A stretch of DNA of 64,000 bases, from NCBI GenBank assembly GCA_964516435.1, contig CAZEZP010000060.1, forward strand, positions 1 through 64,000. The letters run 5' to 3'. Under the pieces are notes generated by a model, which saw only the letters and a list, made by a program, of their open reading frames with translations, made no database searches and had not been told where the DNA came from. Shown here piece after piece: positions 8,493-17,021 of this stretch. This DNA comes from HGW-17 sp964516435 (GTDB lineage Bacteria; Myxococcota_A; Polyangia; HGW-17). Numbering within the stretch: position 1 is the first letter of the stretch; every line of letters starts with the position of its first letter. A program made the position numbers and the translations under genes.

Positions 8493-10652
8493 TCAGTTCG
8501 CGGGGGGCTTCACGTTGGGAGCAGGCGAAGGAGCATCCCCGGTCTTCTGCGTGTTTCCGGGATTCTGCTGCTGGATTTCCTGGCGCAGGCTCTCCAGGGC
8601 GTTCCTGGCCTTGGCATTGCCCTTCTGGGCCGCCTTGCGGAACCAGTTTTCGGCCTCCTTGAGATTCTTCTGCACCCCCAGGCCTTCCTTGTACATGTTG
8701 CCCAGGTTGTTCATCGAGGGCGCATAGCCGAGATTGGCCGCCTGCAAGTAATACTGGAAGGCGGCATTCATGTCCACATCCACTCCCACCCCCTCGCGAT
8801 ACATGTTGCCCAGCGCATGCATGGCCTCGGGATCCTTCCTGGAAGCCGCCAGGGTGAGCAGTTCCAGCGCCTTGGCTGGATTGGCCTGCGTCCCCCGCCC
8901 ATCGCGCAGCATCAGCGCCAGCGGCACCATCACCTCCTCCACGCCCTTCTGCAGCAGAATCACATACAGTTTGAACGCCAGTTCCTCGTTGGCCGGAACA
9001 CCGCCCTCGCCCTTTTCATAGATGCGCGCCAGCAGTTGCATGGCGTTGAGGTTTTCCTGCATGGCCGCCTGGCGCAGCCACTTCTCGGCTTCCACGACGT
9101 TGGGAGCCACCCCGATGCCGCGGTAGTAGATCACCCCCAGATAGTACTGGGCCTTCTCGAATCCCTGCTGCGCGGACTTGGTGAACCAGTGGATGGCGTC
9201 CGTGAGATTCTCGTTCACGCCTTCCCCGTTGAGCAGCATGTAGGCCACGTTGAACTGGGAATACATGCTCCCCTTCTCCGCGGCCTTGATGTACCACTTG
9301 AACGCTTCCTGCTTGTTCTCGGCCACCCCGTTGCCCAGGTAGAACATGCGCCCGTACTCGTTCATGGCGTCCACGTGCCCCTGGTCGGCCGCCCGCTTGT
9401 ACATCTTCAGCGCCTCCGCCGGATCCTTGGGCACGCCTTCGCCGGTCTCGTAGAGCACGCCCAGGCGGTACAGGGCGGCCGCATATTCCTGATCGGCCGC
9501 CTTGCGCAGCCATGTCAGGGCCTGGACCATATCCTTGGAAACGCCCTGCCCCACGAGGTAGCGCAACCCCAGATTATACTGCGCCACGAACGACCCGCGC
9601 TCGGCCGCCTTGCGGAACCACTCCACGGCCTTGCCCACGTCCTTCTCCACCCCCTTGCCGTCCAGGTACATCACGGCCACGTCGTTCTGCGCCTCCACGA
9701 TGCCCTTCTCCGCAGCCGCCAGATACCAGGAAAACGCCTGCTTCTCGTCTTCCACGAGATTGTACACCTCGGGGTCGTACATCTTGGCGAGGTTGTACAT
9801 GGCCTCCGGATCACCCGCCTTCGCTGCCGCCTCCAATTTCTCCAGGCAGGCCCGGAAATGCTGGATGGCCTCCTCGCGGTTGCTGGGCGTTCCCAGCCCG
9901 CGGCGATGCATCACACCCATCCAGAAGTAGGCCATGGGCACGCCCTGGTCGGCCGCCTTCCGGAACAGGGCCAGCGCCTTCTCGTAGTTTTCCGGAACCC
10001 CGTTGCCTTCCAGATACGCCAGCGCCAACTTGTAGCGCGCTTCCGGAAGCTCCAGTTCCGCGGCGCGCTTGAGCCAGGACACGGCCTCCTCGGCATCGCG
10101 CGCCACGCCAATCCCCTTCTGGTACATCTCGGCCATGCGCAACTGGCAGCGGGCGTGATTCTGCTGGGCGCACCTGCGGTACCATTCCACGGCCGCCGCC
10201 GGATTCCGCTCCACGCCGCGGCCTTCCGCCAGCATGCTGGCCACATGCAACTGGGCCTGCACATCGCCCTTTTCGGCCGCCTTGCGGAACCATTCGAACG
10301 CCCGGGCCATAGCCGCGGGATCCTGGCTCGACGAGAGCACGATGGCCAGGCGGAACGGCGCCTCCGGATGACCGGCGGAAGCGGCCTTCTCGTACCAGTA
10401 GGCGGCCTTGGCCGGATCCTGCGGAACCCCGCGGCCCTTCTCGTAGAGGAAAGCCAGGCTGAACTGCGCCTCCCGATGGTTCTTCCGGGCGGCCTTCTCG
10501 TACCAGTAGGCCGCCTTCGCATCGTTGGCCGCCACGCCCGTCCCCTTCTCGTATTTCATGCCCAGGCCGTACATTTCGGCAGGAGTCTTGGTGCAGCCCG
10601 AAAATCCAGCCAGAACGAACACAAACACCGGAACGGAAAGGATGTGTCTCAT
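8493..10652 (-). CDS. giant Sel1-like repeat lipoprotein
   Basis: A 719-residue lipoprotein (lipobox LAGFSGC) made almost wholly of about 18 Sel1-type TPR units of 36 residues. A typical unit reads GxGVxxDxxxAxxWYxKAA. Repeat 8 carries an insertion (around YDPEVYNLVEDE) and repeats 15-16 are degenerate. The last 30 residues are a Pro/Gln/Asn-rich tail. Sel1 proteins are solenoid scaffolds for protein-protein contacts, here on the periplasmic or surface side. The ATG at 10652 has GAGG six bases upstream. An in-frame ATG at 10670 is possible but has a poorer site. It is divergent from the next membrane-protein gene. Confidence 0.88.
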   Translation of the reverse strand: MRHILSVPVFVFVLAGFSGCTKTPAEMYGLGMKYEKGTGVAANDAKAAYWYEKAARKNHREAQFSLAFLYEKGRGVPQDPAKAAYWYEKAASAGHPEAPFRLAIVLSSSQDPAAMARAFEWFRKAAEKGDVQAQLHVASMLAEGRGVERNPAAAVEWYRRCAQQNHARCQLRMAEMYQKGIGVARDAEEAVSWLKRAAELELPEARYKLALAYLEGNGVPENYEKALALFRKAADQGVPMAYFWMGVMHRRGLGTPSNREEAIQHFRACLEKLEAAAKAGDPEAMYNLAKMYDPEVYNLVEDEKQAFSWYLAAAEKGIVEAQNDVAVMYLDGKGVEKDVGKAVEWFRKAAERGSFVAQYNLGLRYLVGQGVSKDMVQALTWLRKAADQEYAAALYRLGVLYETGEGVPKDPAEALKMYKRAADQGHVDAMNEYGRMFYLGNGVAENKQEAFKWYIKAAEKGSMYSQFNVAYMLLNGEGVNENLTDAIHWFTKSAQQGFEKAQYYLGVIYYRGIGVAPNVVEAEKWLRQAAMQENLNAMQLLARIYEKGEGGVPANEELAFKLYVILLQKGVEEVMVPLALMLRDGRGTQANPAKALELLTLAASRKDPEAMHALGNMYREGVGVDVDMNAAFQYYLQAANLGYAPSMNNLGNMYKEGLGVQKNLKEAENWFRKAAQKGNAKARNALESLRQEIQQQNPGNTQKTGDAPSPAPNVKPPAN

Positions 10653-10811
10653 GGATAACCTCGTTTTCATGGGGAACTCGACTCCGCCAGACGTTATACT
10701 CCACAACCCGGTTCTTGGAAATTCAAAAAAAAGCAAGTCTGCAAAGACATTCCGGACGCAGTGAGGCGATGCCTTGCAAAACGCCTGCGCCTGTTCCAGG
10801 ATGCCCGCATC

Positions 10812-12269
10812 ATGCGGTCTCCCTTCGAAACCTGGCAGCGAATCAAACTCAAAATCCTCAGGCACGAGAAGATCCTGTGGATGCTGCACTCGGCCTGGGC
10901 GCTCGCCTACGGCATCCTCATCATGATCTTCTTCAAGGGGGATTTCGGACAGGTCCGCAAGCTCCTCTTCTTCCTGATGTTCCTGATGCTGCTCATCCTC
11001 GCCTTCGACCGTGTGGCCGACTACGAAAGCCGCAGGGGGGAAAACCGCCGGGGCGTGAAACTGGTGCTCAACTACGTGATGAAGAACATGTATCAGGCCC
11101 TCTACTTCTTCATGCTCCCCTTCTACTGGGAAGCCACCTGCCTGACATCCATCCAGTGGGTGTTCACCGCCGCGCTGGGAGTGCTGGCCGTGCTTTCCAC
11201 CCAGGATCTGTTCTTCGACAACTTCCTGATGGAACGCAAATGGTTCCGCAATATCTACTTTTCCTTCTGCCTTCTGGCCAGTTTCCACCTGATGCTGCCG
11301 GTGCTCCTTCCCCTGCCCCTGCATATCACGCTCCCGCTGGCGGCCTTCGCCGCCGCATTCACGTTCTTCCTGCTGCACATGCCGGCCTTCGTCTGGAAGG
11401 AGCATCACCTGCGCTGGGTGTTCGCATCCTGCGCCGGCGCCGCGCTGCTGCTGTTCCTGGCGCGTCCCCTGCTGCCTCCCGTGCCGTACCGCGTGGTGCG
11501 CACCACCATCACCGGCGAGGCGATCGACGCCAGCGGCGGCGTAACTCCCGCAGGGGTCTATTTCGTTCCCGTCCACGAACTGCAGCATCGCCCCCTGCAC
11601 GCGTGCTCCCTCATCGAGAGTCCCACGTTTCCCCACGATCTGTTCCGGCACGAATACCGGCACCGCGGCCGGCTCGTGCTCTCGGCCCGCACCTCCCGCC
11701 AGGATCTGGGCGGCGGACGTTACCGGCTGGTGTCCTCCCTGGACTGGCGCGACCTGGCCATCCTGGAAACCGGCGGCACCTGGAGCGTTACACTGGTGAC
11801 AGCCGGCGGCGTAGTCATGGATTCTGCCGAATTCGAGGTGGTGGACACGCGGCCGCGGGAAGCCTCCCCTGAAAAAATCGCAATGACGGCATGGACTTCC
11901 CCGCATTTTTCGACTATATCGGCATGCGCGGCCGCCACCGGCGCGGCCTGCAGGGAACGAGGTCTTTCATGGCGTACTATTGCTTCAAATGCGGAAAGGA
12001 AGTCGAGTTCGCCGTCAAGGGCGGCATCATGGTGGGCCGTCTGGACATGTGCGAACACTGCGGTGCCTACCTGCACTGCTGCAAGAACTGCGAATTCTAC
12101 GATCCCGGACTTCACAACCAGTGCCGGGACCCCAACACCGAATTCATCCGGGACCGCGAGGAGCCCAACTTCTGCAATTCGTTCGAATACCGCAATGACG
12201 ACGCCCCGCCTCAGCGCCCCGACGTCGATTTGGCCAAGTCGAAACTGGAAAATCTCTTCAAAAACCTGA
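10812..12269 (+). CDS. multi-pass membrane protein with DUF2914-like C-terminal domain; 3' part probably frame-shifted
   Basis: About the first 220 residues hold six or so hydrophobic segments with aromatic-rich loops. A soluble beta-rich domain follows, ending in GGTWSVTLVTAGGVVMDSAE, which resembles DUF2914 (the N-terminal part resembling DUF5924). Function is unknown. After codon 357 the frame runs through the whole next gene with a Ser/Thr/Ala-rich, non-protein-like composition. The six-A run at 11872-11877 is suspicious: with one A fewer, the frame stops at 11886, 82 bases before the next start. ATG 10812 is preferred over GTG 10761 because AGGA lies upstream and the extra residues are not signal-like. 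Confidence 0.7.
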   Translation: MRSPFETWQRIKLKILRHEKILWMLHSAWALAYGILIMIFFKGDFGQVRKLLFFLMFLMLLILAFDRVADYESRRGENRRGVKLVLNYVMKNMYQALYFFMLPFYWEATCLTSIQWVFTAALGVLAVLSTQDLFFDNFLMERKWFRNIYFSFCLLASFHLMLPVLLPLPLHITLPLAAFAAAFTFFLLHMPAFVWKEHHLRWVFASCAGAALLLFLARPLLPPVPYRVVRTTITGEAIDASGGVTPAGVYFVPVHELQHRPLHACSLIESPTFPHDLFRHEYRHRGRLVLSARTSRQDLGGGRYRLVSSLDWRDLAILETGGTWSVTLVTAGGVVMDSAEFEVVDTRPREASPEKIAMTAWTSPHFSTISACAAATGAACRERGLSWRTIASNAERKSSSPSRAASWWAVWTCANTAVPTCTAARTANSTIPDFTTSAGTPTPNSSGTARSPTSAIRSNTAMTTPRLSAPTSIWPSRNWKISSKT

Positions 12270-12274
12270 AGTGA
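11969..12274 (+). CDS. small Cys-rich zinc-ribbon protein
   Basis: A 101-residue protein with paired cysteines: CFKCG at the N-terminus, then CEHCGAYLHCCKNCEFYD, and later NQC and NFC. The arrangement (two CxxC knuckles plus CxNCxFYD and a late NFC) suggests two zinc sites. I know this pattern from uncharacterised short proteins in delta-type bacteria but cannot name a function. A GAGG site lies six bases before the ATG. An upstream in-frame ATG at 11891 lacks a good site. It overlaps, in another frame, the apparent tail of the preceding membrane-protein ORF. Confidence 0.8.
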   Translation: MAYYCFKCGKEVEFAVKGGIMVGRLDMCEHCGAYLHCCKNCEFYDPGLHNQCRDPNTEFIRDREEPNFCNSFEYRNDDAPPQRPDVDLAKSKLENLFKNLK

Positions 12275-12350
12275 CGGCTTTTTCGCCGCAACATTTCGCG
12301 CAGGATTCCGACAATGGGAGGGAAAGGAGCCGCATCCGCGCGAAAAGCTG

Positions 12351-12659
12351 ATGTCCCTGGAAATCCCTCCTACCCTCGAAAATCCCGCCCTTCCCGTACG
12401 CCTGCAGGAAACGATCCGGCCCGCATCCGGCGGCGGCGCCGCAACCTCCCGGTTTTCCGCCTTCTGCCGGGATCTCCTGCGAGACGAGCGCCGCCTGCAG
12501 GAAACCATGAAGCGGCTTTCCCGCACCCGGACGCTGGACCCCGTGAATCTGCTGGCATTGCAGGCGCTGGTCCATGCCCACATGCAGCGCATGGAGGTGG
12601 TTTCGCGCTGCGTGCAGTCGGTGCAGGGAGCCCTGCAGCATCTGCGCCAGGGCCAGTGA
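12351..12659 (+). CDS. small helical protein, possibly type III secretion rod (SctI-like)
   Basis: A 102-residue protein with a disordered Pro/Gly-rich N-terminus, a helical middle, and a C-terminus reading LDPVNLLALQALVHAHMQR followed by EVVSRCVQSVQGALQHL. That ending, with DP, then LLxLQ, then a conserved E near EVVS and a final amphipathic helix, resembles the C-terminal assembly helix of type III secretion inner-rod (SctI/YscI) proteins. No other secretion gene is in the window. The start ATG has only a distant GGAG. It is convergent with the next gene, with two bases between the stops. Treat the family link as a hypothesis. Confidence 0.55.
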   Translation: MSLEIPPTLENPALPVRLQETIRPASGGGAATSRFSAFCRDLLRDERRLQETMKRLSRTRTLDPVNLLALQALVHAHMQRMEVVSRCVQSVQGALQHLRQGQ

Positions 12660-12661
12660 CT

Positions 12662-13633
12662 TCACGCCAGCGGAAAATCGCTGGCGGCGCGGCAGGCATC
12701 GTCATGGATGCGGCGCACGGTTTCGGCCTTGGAATCGATGCGGCCCTCGCCCAGTTCCTCGATGAAGCGGCAGGCGGCATGAAAACGGCTGGCGTTCTCG
12801 TATTCGCGCACCCATTCCGCCCGGGCGGGCAGCACGGCGGGATCCACCGGCCAGGCGCGGCGGCGCGGCACGACGTGGCGCTTGATTCCCACCCGCCAGG
12901 GCTTGGGCGTGAGCCGCGCGCGAAAACAGCGCTGGTTGCGGCACATGTACACGTACATGGGATCACAGCCGAGCGCATGAAAGAGTTCGTCCACCTGCGG
13001 GTCTTCGGACGAGAACGTGCGGTGCATGGCCAGCACGCGCAAACCCGCCGGCGTGCGGTACACGCGCAGGCGCCAGTCCGGATGGCTTTCCAGAAAGAGC
13101 CGGATCCGCTTCATGGCGTTCTTCTGGGGGTCGTGGGGCAGGACCTTCGCGAGCGTGACGGCCAGGCCGGGCGTCAGGGCGAATGCCGCCAGGGTGAGCA
13201 GCAACAGCATCCCCAGCGAGTGGTGGCGGTACGAAAGCAGGACGGCCGCGGTTTCCAGCAGGGCGAACGCCGCCGCGTGCCAGCGGATGGAAGAGGACCG
13301 CGAATCGAAATCGATGTCGGCGAACAGAACGTCGGGCGTGTTCAGGCACAGGGCCCCGTACGAATTGCGGGTGATCACCACGTCTCCGTGGGTTTCCACG
13401 ATTTCCTCGCGGATGGGCACGCCATCGGCACCGTTGTAGGGCACCTTGGGCTCGTTGCGGTGCGTCTCGCCGCCCCCCGTGATGATTTCGCGCGCCTCCC
13501 GCACGCGGGCGATAGCGTGTTCCTTCGCCTTTTCCTCGCTCTCGTCGCTCCAGCCGAAGCGCCGCAGGGTGTAGCGCTTTCCCCTGTGCGAAAATTGTTC
13601 CCTGTGTTCAGCCCAGTACCGTGGAACCAGCAT
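12662..13633 (-). CDS. membrane protein of unknown function
   Basis: A 323-residue protein that I do not recognise. An N-terminal basic, soluble region of about 140 residues includes GGGETHRNEPKV. It is followed by two adjacent hydrophobic segments (AAAFALLETAAVLLSY and LGMLLLLTLAAFALTPGLAV) and a second soluble domain rich in Arg, Trp and Cys with CRNQRC and FRARLTPKPWRVG. The ATG at 13633 has GGAGG six bases upstream and overlaps the end of the next gene by 26 bases, so the two form one transcriptional unit. It may be an accessory to that lipid-flippase-like protein. Confidence 0.75.
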   Translation of the reverse strand: MLVPRYWAEHREQFSHRGKRYTLRRFGWSDESEEKAKEHAIARVREAREIITGGGETHRNEPKVPYNGADGVPIREEIVETHGDVVITRNSYGALCLNTPDVLFADIDFDSRSSSIRWHAAAFALLETAAVLLSYRHHSLGMLLLLTLAAFALTPGLAVTLAKVLPHDPQKNAMKRIRLFLESHPDWRLRVYRTPAGLRVLAMHRTFSSEDPQVDELFHALGCDPMYVYMCRNQRCFRARLTPKPWRVGIKRHVVPRRRAWPVDPAVLPARAEWVREYENASRFHAACRFIEELGEGRIDSKAETVRRIHDDACRAASDFPLA

Positions 13634-14681
13634 CGCTCGCCTCCGAACCTTCCAGGGGCGCGGCATCCGGAACCGCCGGCGGCTCATAGGGCCTCACGGC
13701 GCGGTAGCCGAGATACGCCAGCCCGATGACGTTGAAGACCAGCCGCCGCAGACGGCGGATGAATTCCTGCATGAACCCGTAGACGGGATCGTAGCCGATC
13801 CACTGGTAAAGCCCCATGCTGCCGGCTTCGGTGACCCCCATCTCCACGGGCGAGAACGAGACCACCGTCTGCAGGAGCGAAGAACCCGTGAACAGGAACA
13901 CGCTGGTGGCCCACGAAACCTGCACGCCCAGAAGGCGCAGCACGAACCAGATCTCGAAGCACACGCTGACGTGGACGATGAGCAGCAGCAGTCCCGCGCC
14001 CCACAGGCGCGCCTTGTGCCGGCGGCCGAAATCCCGGAAGGTCTCGTCCAGTTGCCGGGAGAAATGCTCCACGCGGGAAAGATCCAGTTTGCGCAGGAAC
14101 GGGACGCGGTGCACCTTGCGGGCAATGCGCTCCACACCCACCCGCATGACCAGCCAGTACACCACCGGGAGATAGGCGGCCGTAAGGATGCCCAGGCCCA
14201 GGAACCAGAGCACCACCGAGGTCGCGAGCGGCTTCGGATCGGCCTCGAACGGACCGAACAGCAGCGCCAGGAGCGGTCCCGCCACGGTTACGATCTTCTT
14301 CGTCACGGCATAGAGGAAGTTCCACAGCAGCAGGGAGGAAACGGCCTCGTGCGTGCCGATTTCGGAACCGATCAGGCTTCCCTTGACGAATTCGCCGCCA
14401 TCCCCCGACGGGGTGAGGGCGTTGATGGCGGTGCCCGAGTTGGCGGCCAGCATCACGCGAATCATGGAAACCGGCCGGCGGATCAGGAGCCGCCAGGAAA
14501 CCGTATCGCCCAGCATGGTGACGAGATAGATGGGAAACAGCCACAGGAAATCCCATCCCGTGCGCTCCAGGTGCTCGCGCGTGGTGTCGTACCCGATGCT
14601 GCGGATGAGATGGACGATGACGGCCGTGCCGATGAGGAAGACGACGATGTTGAAAATCTGGCTCTTGCGGAGTCTGGGCAT
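13608..14681 (-). CDS. UPF0104 / lysylphosphatidylglycerol synthase-type transmembrane protein
   Basis: A 357-residue protein with seven or eight hydrophobic segments in the pattern of the LPG_synthase_TM (UPF0104) family. Family markers include PVSMIRVMLAANSGTAINAL, TPSGDGGEFVKGSLI, and LLQTVVSFSPVEMGVTEAG near the end. Members act as lipid or glycolipid flippases, for example MprF's N-terminal half, or as helper proteins of glycosyltransferases. The aminoacyl-transfer domain of true MprF is missing. It lies between a cNMP-binding protein gene and an unknown membrane protein on the same strand. Confidence 0.85.
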   Translation of the reverse strand: MPRLRKSQIFNIVVFLIGTAVIVHLIRSIGYDTTREHLERTGWDFLWLFPIYLVTMLGDTVSWRLLIRRPVSMIRVMLAANSGTAINALTPSGDGGEFVKGSLIGSEIGTHEAVSSLLLWNFLYAVTKKIVTVAGPLLALLFGPFEADPKPLATSVVLWFLGLGILTAAYLPVVYWLVMRVGVERIARKVHRVPFLRKLDLSRVEHFSRQLDETFRDFGRRHKARLWGAGLLLLIVHVSVCFEIWFVLRLLGVQVSWATSVFLFTGSSLLQTVVSFSPVEMGVTEAGSMGLYQWIGYDPVYGFMQEFIRRLRRLVFNVIGLAYLGYRAVRPYEPPAVPDAAPLEGSEASDAGSTVLG

Positions 14682-14706
14682 GCGTCACACGGTCATGGAT
14701 GCGGAT

Positions 14707-16026
14707 TCAGATGAGGACGATCTCCTCTTCCTCTCCGGATGGCGGCGCCATGGACGCCAATTCCTCGTTCTGCGCCAGGCGCGTTTCGGCCAGCCGCGTG
14801 AAATAGGCGCGCATTTCGGGCACGGCCTCCACCAGGCGCAGGAAATACGTGCGGGCCAGAAACAGCAGGGTGGTCCGGCGGGTGGCCACCACGGTGGCCG
14901 TCGTGGGGGAACCGGTGAGCAGGCTGATTTCGCCGAAACTCTCCGGAGGGCCGAGCGTAGCCAGCGTCAGGGCGTCTGCCGTGCCGCGATCGCGCACCAC
15001 TTCCACTTCGCCGCCCAGGATGAGATACAGGCCCGAGCCCTCCTCGCCCTGCTGCACCACCACCGTCTCCGGCTCCACCACGTACGCATGGAAGTGCTTG
15101 AGCAGCTCCATGCGCTGGGTGCGGGAAAAAGGCTTGAACAGCGGGGACGTGTTCATCAGGTTGGCCAAAAGGCGCTCCCGGGTGAACTTGTCCAGCGCCG
15201 CGGCCACCCGTTCCAGATTCACCGCCAGCCGGTGTACGTTCTCGGCCGGGAACTCCAGCACGCGGGCGAACCCGTCCGCGCGCACGGAAGCCGTTCGCGG
15301 CGAATCCTGCACCAGCGCCATTTCCCCCACGATGGCGCCGGCATGCAGCGTGGCCAGCATCTGCGCGCGGCCCAGGGGATCGGTCTTGAAGACCGACAGG
15401 GAGCCGGCGGCGACCATGTAGAACGATTTGCCGATTTCTCCCTCGCGGATGAGGAACTGGCCTGGCGCCAGATGCCGCGGAACCAGCAACTTGGCCGTTT
15501 CCACGAAGTGGGCGGCGGGCACGTCCGAAAGCAGGGGCATGGGCAGGACCCGCGATGGGAAATCCTCGTTGCGGGTGATGGTCTGGACCCGGCGCGCCAC
15601 CCGTTCCACGAGTTCCGCGAGCGTCAGGACGCCGGCCTGAGGCGCGTCCACCGGCGTATCGTCCGGCAGGGGCGCCACACGGGAACCCGAAGGAGAAATC
15701 TTTGTGGAATCGGAAGAATACGTGAACGCCAGGTTCTTCCACAGGGAATCGGCGTCCCGCCCCAGTTTCTCCAGGGCGTGCAGGAAGTGGATGGCCGCCA
15801 TGGGATGGCCAGCGCGCATGGCGATTTCGGCGGAGCAGGCGAGCGTCTTTTCCAGCGCCTCCCAGGCCTGCAGTTTCACGAAGACATCGGCGGCCAGGAA
15901 CCGGATTTCCAGATCCATCGGGTCGGCCGCCAGCGCCGCATCCAGCGTCGCGAGCGCAGACTCCGGCTGGCCGTGCCATGCCTCGTGAAAGGCGACATCC
16001 CTGAGCGATTTGTACGTGACCTTCAT
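14707..16026 (-). CDS. protein with TPR-like N-terminus and cyclic-nucleotide-binding domains
   Basis: A 439-residue soluble protein. Residues 1-90 form helix pairs like a TPR unit (AWHGQPESALATLDAALAAD). One cNMP-binding jelly roll spans about 160-280 (LVPRHLAPGQFLIREGEIGK, then GAIVGEMALV). A second spans about 290-410 (VVVQQGEEGSGLYLILGGE, then PESFGEISLLTGSPTTATV). The second keeps the FGExxLLxxxPxxAT phosphate-binding cassette; the first has GEMALVQDSPRTAS. There is no DNA-binding or enzymatic domain, so it is probably a cyclic-nucleotide-responsive adaptor. The ATG at 16026 follows GGAGG. Confidence 0.85.
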   Translation of the reverse strand: MKVTYKSLRDVAFHEAWHGQPESALATLDAALAADPMDLEIRFLAADVFVKLQAWEALEKTLACSAEIAMRAGHPMAAIHFLHALEKLGRDADSLWKNLAFTYSSDSTKISPSGSRVAPLPDDTPVDAPQAGVLTLAELVERVARRVQTITRNEDFPSRVLPMPLLSDVPAAHFVETAKLLVPRHLAPGQFLIREGEIGKSFYMVAAGSLSVFKTDPLGRAQMLATLHAGAIVGEMALVQDSPRTASVRADGFARVLEFPAENVHRLAVNLERVAAALDKFTRERLLANLMNTSPLFKPFSRTQRMELLKHFHAYVVEPETVVVQQGEEGSGLYLILGGEVEVVRDRGTADALTLATLGPPESFGEISLLTGSPTTATVVATRRTTLLFLARTYFLRLVEAVPEMRAYFTRLAETRLAQNEELASMAPPSGEEEEIVLI

Positions 16027-16215
16027 CGTCCCGCCTCCAGTTCGGCGGGCAAGCATACCCCGTGCTCCCGGCTGTTTTCAAGCTGCGCGGACCGGCCCGG
16101 GAAAATTTTCGGGATGGCAACCCCTTCGGGAAGAGCCGCCTGGAATGGACTTTTCATTGAATCGAAAGCCCCGGCCCGGCACACGGCCGGCCGGAAAGCG
16201 GCCGGAAAGGCCGGC

Positions 16216-16234
16216 CCCATCCGCCGCGGATGGG
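16216..16234 (-). terminator. hairpin downstream of rpsD
   Basis: CCCATCCG (16216-16223) pairs perfectly with CGGATGGG (16227-16234) around a three-base loop, 10 bases beyond the rpsD stop. More GGCC-rich inverted repeats follow. There is no U-tract, so intrinsic termination is uncertain. Confidence 0.4.
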
Positions 16235-16244
16235 CACGCGAAGA

Positions 16245-16859
16245 CTACATGCGCTTGGAGTAGTATTCGACCACGGCCTGGAAGTCGACTTCGATGGGAA
16301 CGCTGTCCACGGTGGGGAGCGCGCGGATGCGGGCCACCTTCTGGGCGGCGTTCATCTCGATCCAGTCCGGAATGGACAGGGACGGCTGCGTGATGGAATC
16401 CTCGACCACCTTCAGCTCCCGGGAACGCACGCGCAGGGTGATTTCATCGCCGACCTTCACGCGGAAGGAGGGGATGTTGACCTTCTTGCCGTTCACCAGG
16501 AAATGGGCGTGATTCACCAACTGGCGGGCCGCCGGAATGGTGGGGGCGAAACCGGCCCGGAACACCACGTTGTCCAGGCGGCGCTCCAGCAGTTCGGCCA
16601 ACTTGTCGCCCGTGGCGGACTTGGAGCGGCGAGCCTCCTTCATGAGGCGGCGCAACTGCCGCTCGCCCAGGCCGTAGTTGTAGCGGATCTTCTGCTTTTC
16701 CATCAACTGCGTTCCGAAATCGGAACGACGGCCGCGGCGGCGCTGCCCGTGCTGTCCGGGCGGGAAGGGACGCTTCTGCATGGATTTGCGGGAAAGGCCG
16801 GGAAGATCCAGGCCGAGGGCACGCATCTTTTTCACTCGAGGACCAATGTAACGACTCAT
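16245..16859 (-). CDS. rpsD: 30S ribosomal protein S4
   Basis: A 204-residue S4, a primary binder of 16S rRNA and, in many bacteria, a translational repressor of its own operon. It has RYIGPRVKKMRALGLDLPGL at the N-terminus, without the zinc-binding cysteines seen in some S4s. QKIRYNYGLGERQLRR follows, and the S4 RNA-binding domain has RRLDNVVFRAGFAPTIPAAR and NGKKVNIPS. It stands alone here, outside the usual alpha-operon (rpsM-rpsK-rpsD-rpoA), as happens when a genome has a detached or second copy. Confidence 0.97.
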   Translation of the reverse strand: MSRYIGPRVKKMRALGLDLPGLSRKSMQKRPFPPGQHGQRRRGRRSDFGTQLMEKQKIRYNYGLGERQLRRLMKEARRSKSATGDKLAELLERRLDNVVFRAGFAPTIPAARQLVNHAHFLVNGKKVNIPSFRVKVGDEITLRVRSRELKVVEDSITQPSLSIPDWIEMNAAQKVARIRALPTVDSVPIEVDFQAVVEYYSKRM

Positions 16860-16925
16860 GGAACCAACCTTTTCAAAGTGAATGACGGAACCGGGAAACT
16901 CCGCGAGTCCCGAAAAGCTGAATTA

Positions 16926-16953
16926 GTAGTATTGAAAATTTCCGCCATGTCAA
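16926..16953 (-). promoter_or_regulatory. candidate promoter of rpsD
   Basis: On the minus strand a perfect TTGACA (16948-16953) is followed 16 bases later by TACTAC (16926-16931), in an AT-rich patch about 70 bases upstream of the rpsD ATG. It fits a sigma70-type promoter for the single-gene unit. Confidence 0.5.
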
Positions 16954-17021
16954 GAGGAAAAAGTGCCCTGCAAACGGAAAAAGACCGAAAAAAATCGGCC
17001 GCGACGGCACTCTTGCGATCC

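Noticed and set aside
10653..11906. 1137-residue minus ORF extending the Sel1 protein upstream
   Set aside because: The added 418 residues are antisense to the membrane-protein gene and lack a signal peptide; the lipobox sits after 10652.
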